Source: Taklimakanibacter sp050251035 (GTDB lineage Bacteria; Pseudomonadota; Alphaproteobacteria; Rhizobiales; Aestuariivirgaceae). Taken from it: 64,000 bases of DNA. The stretch is from positions 8,232 through 72,231 of the forward strand of contig JBFWNN010000027.1 of assembly GCA_050251035.1 (NCBI GenBank), given 5' to 3'. The translations under genes and the position numbers were made by a program. The notes below the pieces were generated by a model. It was not told the origin of the DNA, did no database searches, and saw only the letters and a program-made list of their open reading frames with translations. This document shows, piece after piece, positions 16,521-24,894 of the stretch; positions within the stretch are counted from its first letter, which is position 1, and every line of letters begins with the position of its first letter.

Positions 16521-17288
16521 TCATCCCCGATACTTGCTCACCCGCAGCGCCAGCGCCGCGAGCCCTACCGTCAGCACCAGCAGGATGGTCGCGATCGCGT
16601 TGATCGAAGGATCGAGCGTGGTGCGCATCTTGCCCCAGACGAAGGTCGAGAGCGTGTTGCCGCCGCCGATGGTGAAGGAGGCGATGATGAAATCGTCGAG
16701 CGAGATCGCGGCGCTGACCAGGGCGGCGCCGACCAGCGCGCTCGCGATCTGCGGCAAGGTGACGAGCCGGAAGGCGGTGAAGCGCGACGCGCCGAGATCA
16801 CGCGCCGCATCGACCGTCGCCTGATCGAAGCGGGCGAGCCGCGCCATCACGATCAGGATGACGAAAGGCTGCGCCACCAGGATATGGCCGAGCACGACGA
16901 CCGGGAGGCCGAGGCGCAGGCCGAGGCCGCGCACGATGAGGACGACGATGGCGATGGCGACGACGAGCGGCGGCAGCAGCACCGGCAGCGACAAAGCCGC
17001 AAGGAAGCCGCGCTGGGCGCCAGGCGTCACCTTCATGAGGCCGATGGCCGCCAGCGTGCCGGTCGCCGTGGCGAGGACCGCCGTCGCCAGCGCCACGACG
17101 AAGCTCGCCCGGAAGGCCGTGAGGAAGCCCGTGTCGGCGGCGAGCCTCGCATACCAGTCGAGGGTGAGCCCGCCCATGGGAAAGCCGATCAGCGCGTTCG
17201 ATCCGAAGGAGAAGAGGACGACGAGCAGGATCGGCCCCAGCATGAAGACGAGGAAGAGGGCGAGGACGGCGCGCCACAGCCAGGTCAT
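16521..17288 (-). CDS. Polyamine-type ABC transporter permease (PotC-like)
   Basis: A 255-residue inner-membrane permease with about six helices. The EAA loop that contacts the ATPase is seen as DAARDLGASRFTAFRLVTLP. It starts at ATG 17288 (MTWLWRAVLALFLVFMLGP), overlapping the stop of the preceding permease by 4 bp; the much longer open frame upstream is a shadow. FTIGGGNTLSTFVWGKMRTT with the closing DPSINAIATIL is characteristic of PotC-type permeases. It is the last gene of the importer operon. Confidence 0.9.
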   Translation of the reverse strand: MTWLWRAVLALFLVFMLGPILLVVLFSFGSNALIGFPMGGLTLDWYARLAADTGFLTAFRASFVVALATAVLATATGTLAAIGLMKVTPGAQRGFLAALSLPVLLPPLVVAIAIVVLIVRGLGLRLGLPVVVLGHILVAQPFVILIVMARLARFDQATVDAARDLGASRFTAFRLVTLPQIASALVGAALVSAAISLDDFIIASFTIGGGNTLSTFVWGKMRTTLDPSINAIATILLVLTVGLAALALRVSKYRG

Positions 17289-18136
17289 GGCGCAGCGCTC
17301 CGCGGCCGCCGCAGGATGCGCCCGCTCACCCAGGCGATGAGCGCGAGGACGGCGAGACAGGCGAAGAGGAGGCCGAAGGACAGAGCCGATCCGGCCGGCC
17401 AGTTGAAATTGGTCGAGAATTCGAGCAGCACGAACTGCCCGAGCATGCTGCCCGACGTGCCGCCGAGCAGCATCGGCGTGACATAGTCGCCAGCGGCGAG
17501 CAGGAAACAGAAGGCGAAGGCGGCGTAGAGGCCGTCGAGCGCCTGCGGGACGACGACACGCGTCACCACCTGTACGGCCGTGGCGCCGAGGTCGCGCGCC
17601 GCCTCGATCGTCGCCTCGGGGACGTTGCGCAAGGCGGCATAGATCGGCAGGATGGCGAAGGGCAGCAGGAAGTGGACGAGCGCCACGATGACGGCGCCGC
17701 GGCTGTAGATGAGGAAGGCGAGCGGCTGGTCGGTGAGGCCCAGGGCCATCAGCGCCTGGTTCATGAGCCCGTCGGCGCCGAGGATCGACTTCCAGGCATA
17801 GATCTTGACCAGATAGCCGCCGAACAGCGTGATCAGTGTCGCGACCAGCAGCAGATCGCCGAATCGCCCCGCCTTGAAACGCGCCGCATAGGCGAAAACG
17901 AAGCCAAGCCCGGTGCAGAGAAGGCCGGTGACGAGCCCGATCAGCAGCGTATAGAGGGTGAGATCGCCATAGACGCTGACGAAGCGCTGCCAGGCGGCAA
18001 GTGAGAAATCCGGCTGCAGCTTGAAATTCTTCACCGACCAGAAGCTCACCGCGAAGAGCAGCGCGATCGGCAAGGCGAAGACGCCGATGAGCACGGCGAA
18101 AGCGGGAGCGAGGAACAGATTGGCGTGGCGTGTCAT
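17285..18136 (-). CDS. Polyamine-type ABC transporter permease (PotB-like)
   Basis: A 283-residue permease pairing with the one downstream. It opens with MTRHANLFLAPAFAVLIGVF and carries the EAA motif EAARDLGATAVQVVTRVVVP at about 180-200. GDYVTPMLLGGTSGSMLGQF is a hallmark of PotB/PotH-type proteins. It overlaps both neighbours by 4 bp (ATGA junctions), so the three genes are translationally coupled. Confidence 0.91.
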   Translation of the reverse strand: MTRHANLFLAPAFAVLIGVFALPIALLFAVSFWSVKNFKLQPDFSLAAWQRFVSVYGDLTLYTLLIGLVTGLLCTGLGFVFAYAARFKAGRFGDLLLVATLITLFGGYLVKIYAWKSILGADGLMNQALMALGLTDQPLAFLIYSRGAVIVALVHFLLPFAILPIYAALRNVPEATIEAARDLGATAVQVVTRVVVPQALDGLYAAFAFCFLLAAGDYVTPMLLGGTSGSMLGQFVLLEFSTNFNWPAGSALSFGLLFACLAVLALIAWVSGRILRRPRSAAP

Positions 18137-19173
18137 GGGAGGTCGATGACCTGCTGGTCATGGGCGTCCCAGCCGACCGCGAGACGAGTGCCGATCTGGT
18201 GCTCCGCGGCGGCATTGGGGGCGCTGCTGCGCAGGATCAAGGTTTCGCCGGACGGAAGCTTGAGCGTGACCTTGAGCGATGACCCGAAGAACACCGCATC
18301 GCTCACCACCGCCTCGAGGCCCCCCGGCCGCACCGCGACGCGCTCCGGCCGCACCACCAGGCGAACCGCGCCGTCGCGGCCGGCATTGTCGAATTCGAGG
18401 CCGGCCTTGAGCCGGACCCGGCCATTGCGCCTTTCGCCTTCGAGCAGCGTGGTCTCGCCGACGAAATCGGCGACGAACAGGGTTTTCGGATGGAGATAGA
18501 TCTCGGCCGTGCTGCCGGTCTGCTCGACGCGCCCCTGATTCATCACCACCACCAGATTGGCGAGCGCGAAAGCCTCGCTCTGGTCATGGGTCACGAAGAT
18601 GAAGGTGCCGCCGATCTCACGATGGATGCGGCGCAATTCGTCCTGCATCTGGTGGCGCAGCTTGAGATCGAGCGCCGCCAGGGGCTCGTCGAGCAGCAGG
18701 ACCTTGGGGCGCATGACGAGGGCGCGGGCCAGCGCCACTCGCTGCTGCTGGCCGCCGGACAGGCGATCGATCATGCGCTGGCCGAGATCGTCGAGCCGCA
18801 CCAGCCGCAGCGCCTCCGCCACGCGCCGGGCGATCTCGTCGCGCGACCGTTTCCGGAGGGCGAGGCCGAAGCCGATATTCTCGGCCACGGTGAGATGGGG
18901 AAAGAGCCCGTAGCTCTGGAACACCATATTGGTCGGCCGCTTTTCGGGCCCGAGCCTCGTGACCTCGACGCCTTCGATGATGACCGATCCGGTCGAGGGC
19001 GCGAGGAAGCCCGCGATCATGCGCAGCAGCGTGGACTTGCCGCAGCCCGAGGGCCCGAGGATGGCGCAGAAATCGCCCGCCGCGACATCGAGATCGAGCG
19101 GCGCCACCGCGGCGACGGGGCCGAAGGATTTGGAGAGGCCGGAGAGCCGGAGGAGCGGGGAAGAGGACGTCAT
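18133..19173 (-). CDS. ABC transporter ATPase, spermidine/putrescine type (PotA-like)
   Basis: A 346-residue ATPase of the importer. Walker A is GPSGCGKSTLLRMIAG, the Q-loop lies in NMVFQSYGLFPH, the signature is LSGGQQQRVALARAL, Walker B is KVLLLDEPLAALD and the H-loop is FIFVTHDQSEAF. A C-terminal TOBE region (about 270-340) fits the PotA/FbpC class. The binding-protein gene lies 228 bp upstream across a palindromic repeat pair. Putrescine, spermidine or a related cation is the likely substrate class. Confidence 0.9.
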   Translation of the reverse strand: MTSSSPLLRLSGLSKSFGPVAAVAPLDLDVAAGDFCAILGPSGCGKSTLLRMIAGFLAPSTGSVIIEGVEVTRLGPEKRPTNMVFQSYGLFPHLTVAENIGFGLALRKRSRDEIARRVAEALRLVRLDDLGQRMIDRLSGGQQQRVALARALVMRPKVLLLDEPLAALDLKLRHQMQDELRRIHREIGGTFIFVTHDQSEAFALANLVVVMNQGRVEQTGSTAEIYLHPKTLFVADFVGETTLLEGERRNGRVRLKAGLEFDNAGRDGAVRLVVRPERVAVRPGGLEAVVSDAVFFGSSLKVTLKLPSGETLILRSSAPNAAAEHQIGTRLAVGWDAHDQQVIDLP

Positions 19174-19183
19174 GCTCTTCTAT

Positions 19184-19374
19184 CCTTCCCCCTTGCGGGG
19201 AAGGTGGCTCCCCCGGCCTCAAGCCGGGGGAGACGGATGGGGGTTGCGCGACAGCCTGGTCCTGTTTGAAGCTTGAGTTCAGGAGGCGAACGAATACTCA
19301 TTTGCGGAAATGTAATCCTTGTTGCGCCGACCCCCATCCGGCGCTGCGCGCCACCTTCCCCGCAAGGGGGAAGG
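19184..19374. repeat. Inverted pair of REP/RIME-like intergenic palindromes
   Basis: Two copies of one element in opposite orientation. Copy A is at 19184-19250: CCTTCCCCCTTGCGGGGAAG, a variable CCCCCGG..CCGGGGG hairpin, then GGATGGGGGTTGCG. Copy B is at 19329-19374 and reads, reverse-complemented, the same outer blocks with a shorter GCGCAGCGC hairpin. About 80 bp separate them. They lie inside the ABC operon, between the binding-protein gene and the ATPase gene. They resemble the elements at 24708-24842 and known rhizobial/Brucella intergenic palindromes. Confidence 0.8.
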
Positions 19375-19401
19375 AGAGATGCGGATGCAAAGGCAACTCG
19401 G

Positions 19402-20526
19402 TCACGCCTTCAGGAAGCGCTGATACTCCTCCATCACCTGGGCATGGGTGACGAAATCGCCGTCCGCCTCGAGCGGCCAGAACGGATTGAAGCGGGCCTT
19501 CTCGAACAGCTTCGGCAGGTCGTCATAGTGATAGATCGCCTTGTTCTTGTCGTCGATCAGCGGCAAGGCGGCCTTGGTGATGACCGCCTGCGTCAAGGCG
19601 TCGGCGATCTGCTTCTGGCCATCGGGCGAGGTCGACTGGCCGAGGAGCTTGTAGGCGAGGTCGCGGTTGGGTGCGCCCTTGGGGATGGCGAGCGTGTCCA
19701 TGAACACCATGGCGCCCTCTTCCGGCACGACGAAGTCGAGCGCCTTGTTCTTGGCGGCGGCGAAACCCACCATCGCGTCCCAGCCAATGGCCGAGGTCAC
19801 CACCTCGCCGCGCGCGAAGAGATCGACCGCCTCGCCATAGGAGGCGGAGAAGGTGCGCGCATGGTCCTTCTTGATGGTGATGAGGACGTCGATCGTCTTC
19901 TTGAGCTCGTCCATGGTGAGGCGGGTCGGCGTCTTGGTCCCGGTGACGATCGGCGCCCAGGTCGAGATGAGCCCGGTCATGTCGTCGACCATGGCGACCT
20001 TGCCCTTGACGTCGTCCTTGAGCGCATCCTTCCAGGAGGTGGGCTTGGCCGTGGCCTTCGGATCATAGACCATCGACAGGGTGCCCCAGGTGAAAGGCAC
20101 CGCATAGAGCGTGCCGTCCTTGCGGATCGTGTCGACCTTGAGGAATTCCGGGAAGATGTCGGCGATCCCCGAAACCTTGCTCTCGTCGATGGGCTCGATC
20201 AGGTCGGCCGCGATGAGGATCGGGATATGTCCAAAATAGATGGTGATGAAGTCGATCTGGCCGGCGCCGCCCGCCTGCAGCCGGGTGATGATCTCTTCAT
20301 TGGTGTTGATATAGGTCGTCGCCAGCGCGATGCCGTTGTCCTTCAGGAACGAACCGAGCTTCAAGGGCTCGTCATAGCCTTGCCAGCCGAGCCAGTTGAC
20401 CGTCGTGTCGGCATGGGCCGGGAGGCCGGAAAGCGTCAGCGCACCTGTCGCCGCGGCCATCGCCGCCATGAACCGGCGGCGATCCATCGTCATGAGACGG
20501 CTGAGATCGTCCTCGTGGATAGCCAT
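19402..20526 (-). CDS. Periplasmic polyamine-type substrate-binding protein (PotD-like)
   Basis: A 374-residue extracellular solute-binding protein that would deliver substrate to the importer encoded downstream. The leader has a twin-arginine pattern (TMDRRRFMAAMAAATGAL) and is cleaved near AHA-DTT. The mature start TVNWLGWQGYDEPLKLGSFL matches the PotD opening. ATG 20526 follows AGGGAGA by about 9 nt; an ATG 63 bp further upstream lacks support. The transporter genes follow across a palindromic repeat that could lower their expression relative to the receptor. Confidence 0.88.
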   Translation of the reverse strand: MAIHEDDLSRLMTMDRRRFMAAMAAATGALTLSGLPAHADTTVNWLGWQGYDEPLKLGSFLKDNGIALATTYINTNEEIITRLQAGGAGQIDFITIYFGHIPILIAADLIEPIDESKVSGIADIFPEFLKVDTIRKDGTLYAVPFTWGTLSMVYDPKATAKPTSWKDALKDDVKGKVAMVDDMTGLISTWAPIVTGTKTPTRLTMDELKKTIDVLITIKKDHARTFSASYGEAVDLFARGEVVTSAIGWDAMVGFAAAKNKALDFVVPEEGAMVFMDTLAIPKGAPNRDLAYKLLGQSTSPDGQKQIADALTQAVITKAALPLIDDKNKAIYHYDDLPKLFEKARFNPFWPLEADGDFVTHAQVMEEYQRFLKA

Positions 20527-20699
20527 GGCATTCTCCCTGGTCGCTGGCTGCGCTGCCGCATCTTGTGCAGCTTTCGCGAGCGATCTCAAGAAGATCGATT
20601 ATACCCGGCGGTCGGTTTTTGCTGGAGCGCGGGCAGGCTCTTGAAGGCTGTCGGCAAATCGGCTTGACTCGGCGCAAGCAGCGGGGGAGCTGGATCAAA

Positions 20700-21221
20700 A
20701 TGCATATTCTTCTGGGTCTTGTGGCCATCCTTGGGGGTGCCGCTTTCTGGTACTGGCGCGTCAAGGCCATCAAGGAGACCGCCGATGACGTGACCGACAT
20801 GGCCGGGCGGGCCTGGGGCAAGTGGAAACGCTACAAGTTTCGCAAGAAAGCCGAGGCCGCGCCGGTCGAGGCGGTCGACGATCCGGTGGCAGCCGCCGTC
20901 GTCATGATGATCGCCATCGCCTCGGAGGAACATCCCTTGACGCCCGCGGCCGAGAGCGTGATCCGCGATGCGGTGGTGAAGACGATGGGCATTGCCGACC
21001 CGACCGAGCTCATGGTGTTCGGCAAATGGGTGGCGTCGCATGTCGAGGACGCCAACAATGTCTCGCTGCGCTATACGAAGCTGTGGATGCGCGACCTCAG
21101 CGAAAGCGAGCGGGCGGATTTCGTCCAGATGGTCCGACGGGTGGCGGCCGCCGACGGCGAAGTCACCGCGCGCCAGCAACTCAAGATCGCCAAGCTCCAG
21201 GAGCGCCTCGGGCTCAAATGA
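20700..21221 (+). CDS. Membrane-anchored TerB-like protein
   Basis: A 173-residue protein with one N-terminal membrane segment (ILLGLVAILGGAAFWYW). A helical domain follows from about residue 60 (DPVAAAVVMMIAIASEEHPL to FVQMVRRVAAADGEVTARQQ) that resembles the TerB/DnaJ-TerB fold; the 'aDGeV...E...i' pattern is typical. The function of such membrane TerB proteins is not established. ATG 20700 follows GGGGGAGC; the upstream ATG at 20565 is rejected. The TGA overlaps the next gene's ATG. Confidence 0.7.
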   Translation: MHILLGLVAILGGAAFWYWRVKAIKETADDVTDMAGRAWGKWKRYKFRKKAEAAPVEAVDDPVAAAVVMMIAIASEEHPLTPAAESVIRDAVVKTMGIADPTELMVFGKWVASHVEDANNVSLRYTKLWMRDLSESERADFVQMVRRVAAADGEVTARQQLKIAKLQERLGLK

Positions 21222-21583
21222 AGCTCGTCGTGCTCACCGCCACCTTCAACCGGCCGGAAAGCGAGGCGGTCGTTTCGTTTCTCGCAAGCGAGGGCATAGA
21301 GGCGGTCGTGGGCGAACGCCATCATGCCGCCATCCATGGCGACTGGCTGGTGGCGCTGCAGGGCATCCGTATCCTGGTTCCGGAGCACGAGGCCTCACGG
21401 GCGCGGCACTTGCTCGCCGCTGCGGCCGAGCCCGTTGAGCTGTGGGAGAGCCATGGCTTCCGGCGGCAGAGCCTCACCAACACCGTGGCGCTGCTCTGTC
21501 TCTTCTTCGGTTTCGGCTTCGTCTATTGTCCCTATTGGATCAGGACCCCGCCATCGGGAAGTGCCGTCGAGTCGGCGCGTTGA
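21218..21583 (+). CDS. DUF2007-domain protein with C-terminal membrane segment
   Basis: A 121-residue protein. The first 75 residues (MKLVVLTATFNRPESEAVVS, GDWLVALQGIRILVPEHEAS, RARHLL) match the DUF2007 'putative signal-transducing' fold, related to the small PII-like/ACT shape. A hydrophobic segment (TVALLCLFFGFGFVYCPYW) ends the protein. It is translationally coupled to the TerB-like gene by an ATGA overlap and abuts the convergent lipoprotein gene. The function is unknown. Confidence 0.72.
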   Translation: MKLVVLTATFNRPESEAVVSFLASEGIEAVVGERHHAAIHGDWLVALQGIRILVPEHEASRARHLLAAAAEPVELWESHGFRRQSLTNTVALLCLFFGFGFVYCPYWIRTPPSGSAVESAR

Positions 21584-22045
21584 TCAGCCGACGACGCGCC
21601 AGCTGCCGTCGCGCATCTCACAGGCCGTGCCTTCGATGAGTTCCGGCTCGCCATCGACCCAGATCGTGTGCTCGAAATCGCGGCACATGCGGTCGTCGTC
21701 ATCGCGGTAGGACCGGCGCGGCACGAAACGGCCGCGATGGCCGTTTTCGGGGTTCCGCCAGGAGGCTTCACGGCCGGTCCGGAACGACCGGTCGGCCGCA
21801 TAATAAGCCCGCTCGCGGTCGGCATCATCGAGATTGCGCCCGACCGCGCCGCCGACCACCGCGCCCAGCGCCGCGCCGAGGATCGTCGCCGCCGCGCGTC
21901 CCTTGCCGTGGCCGATGGTGTTGCCGAGGAGGCCGCCCGCGACGCCGCCGATGACGGCACCGCCGGTTTCCTTCGGACCCGAATTGGCGCATCCCGCGAG
22001 CAGGAGACCCGAGAGGGCAATGATGGCGACAGACTTGAATTGCAT
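21584..22045 (-). CDS. Glycine-zipper outer-membrane lipoprotein
   Basis: A 153-residue lipoprotein with lipobox LLAGC (Cys at about 19) after MQFKSVAIIALSG. A glycine-zipper segment GGAVIGGVAGGLLGNTIGHG / ILGAALGAVVGGAVGR follows, as in the SlyB/RT0821-type surface proteins, which insert helically in membranes. The C-terminal half (MCRDFEHTIWVDGEPELIEG, ACEMRDGSWRVV) matches the surface-antigen domain common in Rhizobiales. ATG 22045 is chosen because it begins the signal peptide. Confidence 0.83.
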   Translation of the reverse strand: MQFKSVAIIALSGLLLAGCANSGPKETGGAVIGGVAGGLLGNTIGHGKGRAAATILGAALGAVVGGAVGRNLDDADRERAYYAADRSFRTGREASWRNPENGHRGRFVPRRSYRDDDDRMCRDFEHTIWVDGEPELIEGTACEMRDGSWRVVG

Positions 22046-22176
22046 TCGACTTCCCCAGCATTCTAAAGACATGCCTCATCCCCTGAGGCTGGCGCATGCC
22101 TGCTTAAGGTCGGGCAGTGGCGGCAACGGGGGCGAAATGTGGTAAGTCTTAGGCATAATTAGGCAAAGTTAACCAA

Positions 22177-22809
22177 ATGTCACTGAGCGATCTGCCCACT
22201 TTGATGGCCGCCCAAGGCTTCACCGAGCGCGAGGAGCCGATCTCGCTGTTCGAGGAATGGCTCAAGGACGCCGGCAAGACCGAGCCCAACGACCCCAATG
22301 CCATGACGCTGGCCACGGTCGACGAGGAAGGCCTTCCCAATGCGCGCATGGTCCTGCTCAAGGCGGTCGATGGCCGGGGCTTCGTCTTCTACACCAATTT
22401 CGAGAGCCAGAAGGGCCAGGAGCTTCTGTCGGCCCGGAAGGCGGCGCTGTGCTTCCACTGGAAATCGCTGCGCCGCCAGGTCAGGGTCCGCGGCCCCGTC
22501 GAGACGGTGAGCGACGCCGAGGCCGACGCCTATTTCGCCTCGCGCCCGCGCGACAGCCGCATCGGCGCCTGGGCCTCGCAGCAGTCGCGGCCGCTGAAAG
22601 GCCGGTTCGAGCTCGAGACCGCGGTCGCCATGTATGGGGCGCGCTACGCCATTGGCGACGTGCCGCGCCCGCCTTATTGGTCGGGCTTCCGCCTGCGGCC
22701 CGTTTCCATCGAATTCTGGCATGACCGGCCCTTCCGCCTTCACGACCGCGTCGTCTTTCGCCGTGAAGCTCCCGAGGATGGCTGGACCAAGGCCCGTCTC
22801 TATCCCTAG
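22177..22809 (+). CDS. pdxH: Pyridoxamine 5'-phosphate oxidase
   Basis: A 210-residue FMN enzyme that oxidises pyridoxamine or pyridoxine 5'-phosphate to pyridoxal 5'-phosphate. Typical PdxH segments are NAMTLATVDEEGLPNARMVL, LLKAVDGRGFVFYTNFESQK, LCFHWKSLRRQVRVRG, SRPRDSRIGAWASQQSRPL and the C-terminal RLHDRVVFRR...W...RLYP, where the last residues bind PLP and FMN. The product serves the several PLP enzymes in the window. An SDR gene starts 9 bp downstream. Confidence 0.96.
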   Translation: MSLSDLPTLMAAQGFTEREEPISLFEEWLKDAGKTEPNDPNAMTLATVDEEGLPNARMVLLKAVDGRGFVFYTNFESQKGQELLSARKAALCFHWKSLRRQVRVRGPVETVSDAEADAYFASRPRDSRIGAWASQQSRPLKGRFELETAVAMYGARYAIGDVPRPPYWSGFRLRPVSIEFWHDRPFRLHDRVVFRREAPEDGWTKARLYP

Positions 22810-22818
22810 ATAGACCTT

Positions 22819-23574
22819 ATGACCACACCCCCCGAGAGTGAACGCAAAACCTTGATCCTGACCGGCGCCTCGCGCGGCATCGGCCATGCGACGGCGAAAC
22901 GCTTTTCGACCGCCGGCTGGCGGGCGATCACCGTGTCGCGCCATCCCTTTCCGGAGGACTGTCCCTGGGATGCGGGGCCGGAGGATCATATCCAGGTCGA
23001 TCTCGCCGACCCGCAGGCGCTGGCCGAAGCCATCCACCAGATGAAGGAGCGCTTGAAGGCGCAAGGCTCGCGCCTCCATGCGCTCATCAACAATGCCGCC
23101 ATCTCGCCGAAGAAGCCCGGCGGCGCCAGGCTCAATTCCATCGAGACGATGGAGGAAGACTGGAAAACCGTCTTCCAGGTCAACTTCTACGCCCCGATCA
23201 TGCTGGCGCGGGGCTTGATCGACGAACTGGCGCGCGCCAAGGGCGCGGTCGTCAACGTCACCTCGATCGCGGGCTCGCGCGTCCATCCTTTTGCCGGTGC
23301 CGCCTATGCGACATCGAAAGCGGCGCTCGCCTCCCTCACGCGCGAGATGGCCGGCGATTTCGGCCCCTTCGGCGTGCGCGTCAACGCCATCTCGCCGGGC
23401 GAGATCGAGACCTCGATCCTCTCGCCCGGCACCGAGAAGATCGTCGCGCAGATCCCGCTCCATCGCCTGGGCCAGCCCGAGGAAGTGGCGAAGTCGATCT
23501 ATTTCCTGTGCACCGACGCGTCGAGCTATGTGACGGGGGCCGAGCTCCACATCAATGGCGGCCAGCATGTCTAA
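22819..23574 (+). CDS. Short-chain dehydrogenase/reductase
   Basis: A 251-residue classical SDR. The cofactor site is TGASRGIGHATAK (about 14-26), then NNAA, the catalytic Ser in VNVTSIAGSR and YATSK, and the closing YVTGAELHINGGQHV. It lies between pdxH and the cystathionine beta-lyase-like gene, overlapping the latter by 8 bp, so the three are probably co-transcribed. The substrate is unknown. Confidence 0.88.
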   Translation: MTTPPESERKTLILTGASRGIGHATAKRFSTAGWRAITVSRHPFPEDCPWDAGPEDHIQVDLADPQALAEAIHQMKERLKAQGSRLHALINNAAISPKKPGGARLNSIETMEEDWKTVFQVNFYAPIMLARGLIDELARAKGAVVNVTSIAGSRVHPFAGAAYATSKAALASLTREMAGDFGPFGVRVNAISPGEIETSILSPGTEKIVAQIPLHRLGQPEEVAKSIYFLCTDASSYVTGAELHINGGQHV

Positions 23575-24706
23575 CACCAAGCCCCGGCCGGAAACGGTCG
23601 CGGCGCACGCACTCAAGGCCATCGACGACGCGACAGGCTCGATCACGCCGCCGCTCCATATGTCGTCGACCTATGCGCGCGACGATAGCTACACGCCCAG
23701 GCTCAAGGAGAACTACATCCGCAACGGCAATCCCACTTTGTGGCATGCCGAGGCGGCGGTGGCGGCACTCGAGGAGGGCAATGAAGCTTTGCTCTTCGCC
23801 TCCGGCATGGCGGCGATCACCACCTTGCTCGAGACCGTGCCTTTGGGCGCCCATGTCGTGGCGCCCGACGTCATGTACTACGGCACGCGCGACTGGCTGA
23901 AGCGGCTCGAAGCCAAGGGCCGCATCACGCTCACTCTGTTCGATCCAACCGATCCCGACGCCATTGCGGGCGCGATCCGCAAAGGCGAAACCGATCTCGT
24001 CTGGATCGAGACGCCGCTCAACCCGACCTGGGACATGATCGACATCGCCCGCACCGCCGGGCTCGCCCATGCGGCGGGCGCCATTCTCGCCGTCGACGCG
24101 ACGGCGAGCGCCGCCGTGACCACCAGGCCTCTGACGCTCGGCGCCGACATCGTCTTCCATTCGGCCACCAAATATCTCAACGGCCATTCCGACGTGCTCG
24201 CCGGCGCGCTCGTCGCCCGGACAATCGATGCGCGCTGGACGGAGATCGCGAGCTTGCGCACCAAGATCGGCGCGCCCCTCGCCCCGTTCGAATGCTGGCT
24301 GCTCATCCGCGGCCTGCGCACGTTGTTCGTGCGCTATCGCCAGGCGTCCGCCAATGCGCTCGCCATCGCGCGGCATTTCGAGAAACATCCCAAGGTCGAG
24401 CGGGTGCTCTATCCGGGCCTGGCGTCGCATCCGGGCCACGACGTCGCGGTGCGCCAGATGACGGACGGCTTCGGCGGCATGCTCTCGCTCCTGATCAAAG
24501 GCGGAGCCGCCGACGCCGTGCGCGTCTGCACGCGCCTCGAGGTCATCGTGCCGGCCACCTCGCTTGGCGGCGTCGAAAGCCTGGCCGAGCACCGCAAGAC
24601 GGTGGAAGGGCCGGCGAGCCCGGTGCCCGACAACTTGATCCGCCTCTCCATCGGCATCGAGCACGCCGATGACCTCATAGCAGACCTCGAGCAGGCGCTG
24701 GGCTGA
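23567..24706 (+). CDS. metC: Cystathionine beta-lyase-like PLP enzyme (Cys/Met metabolism family)
   Basis: A 379-residue member of the Cys/Met metabolism PLP family. The Schiff-base lysine is in DIVFHSATKYLNGHSDVLAG, and LFASGMAAITTLLE is the cofactor-binding region. Cystathionine beta-lyase (homocysteine formation) is the usual alphaproteobacterial assignment; cystathionine gamma-synthase or methionine gamma-lyase activities are alternatives that cannot be separated here. ATG 23567 (MSNTKPRPETVAAHA) overlaps the SDR stop. Confidence 0.82.
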   Translation: MSNTKPRPETVAAHALKAIDDATGSITPPLHMSSTYARDDSYTPRLKENYIRNGNPTLWHAEAAVAALEEGNEALLFASGMAAITTLLETVPLGAHVVAPDVMYYGTRDWLKRLEAKGRITLTLFDPTDPDAIAGAIRKGETDLVWIETPLNPTWDMIDIARTAGLAHAAGAILAVDATASAAVTTRPLTLGADIVFHSATKYLNGHSDVLAGALVARTIDARWTEIASLRTKIGAPLAPFECWLLIRGLRTLFVRYRQASANALAIARHFEKHPKVERVLYPGLASHPGHDVAVRQMTDGFGGMLSLLIKGGAADAVRVCTRLEVIVPATSLGGVESLAEHRKTVEGPASPVPDNLIRLSIGIEHADDLIADLEQALG

Positions 24707-24707
24707 A

Positions 24708-24842
24708 CCCCACCCGGCGCTTCGCGCCACGCTACCCGCGAAAAATGCGGGGGAGGGAGAAATACCAGCAAATGCAGCGGCTCTCTCCCTCCCCGCGCGG
24801 ACGCGTGGGGAGGGTGTCACGCGGAACGCGTGACGGGTGGGG
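24708..24842. repeat. Second inverted pair of REP-like palindromes
   Basis: Copy C (24708-24760) starts CCCCACCCGGCGCTTCGCGC and ends GGGGGAGGGAGA. Copy D (24782-24842) is the reverse arrangement, TCTCTCCCTCCCCGCG to GTGACGGGTGGGG, with its own nested hairpins (CGCGCGGACGCG, CACGCGGAACGCGTG). The outer block matches copy B at 19329 closely, so all four belong to one family. They separate the metC and htrA-like genes. Confidence 0.78.
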
Positions 24843-24894
24843 CCCACTGGTAACCTTTTTCCAGCCTCCCCATATGCTGTGCCGGAGAACTCTC

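Noticed and set aside
19184..19374. A CRISPR array or insertion sequence at the repeats
   Set aside because: Only two inverted copies of unequal length are present, with no regular spacers and no transposase.
22180..23646. A 488-codon open frame on the minus strand across pdxH and the SDR gene
   Set aside because: Both plus-strand genes have full family motifs; the reverse frame has none.
24745..24894. Extended N-terminus of the HtrA-like protease
   Set aside because: It is translated REP-like repeat DNA, and the ATG at 24895 has a good ribosome site.
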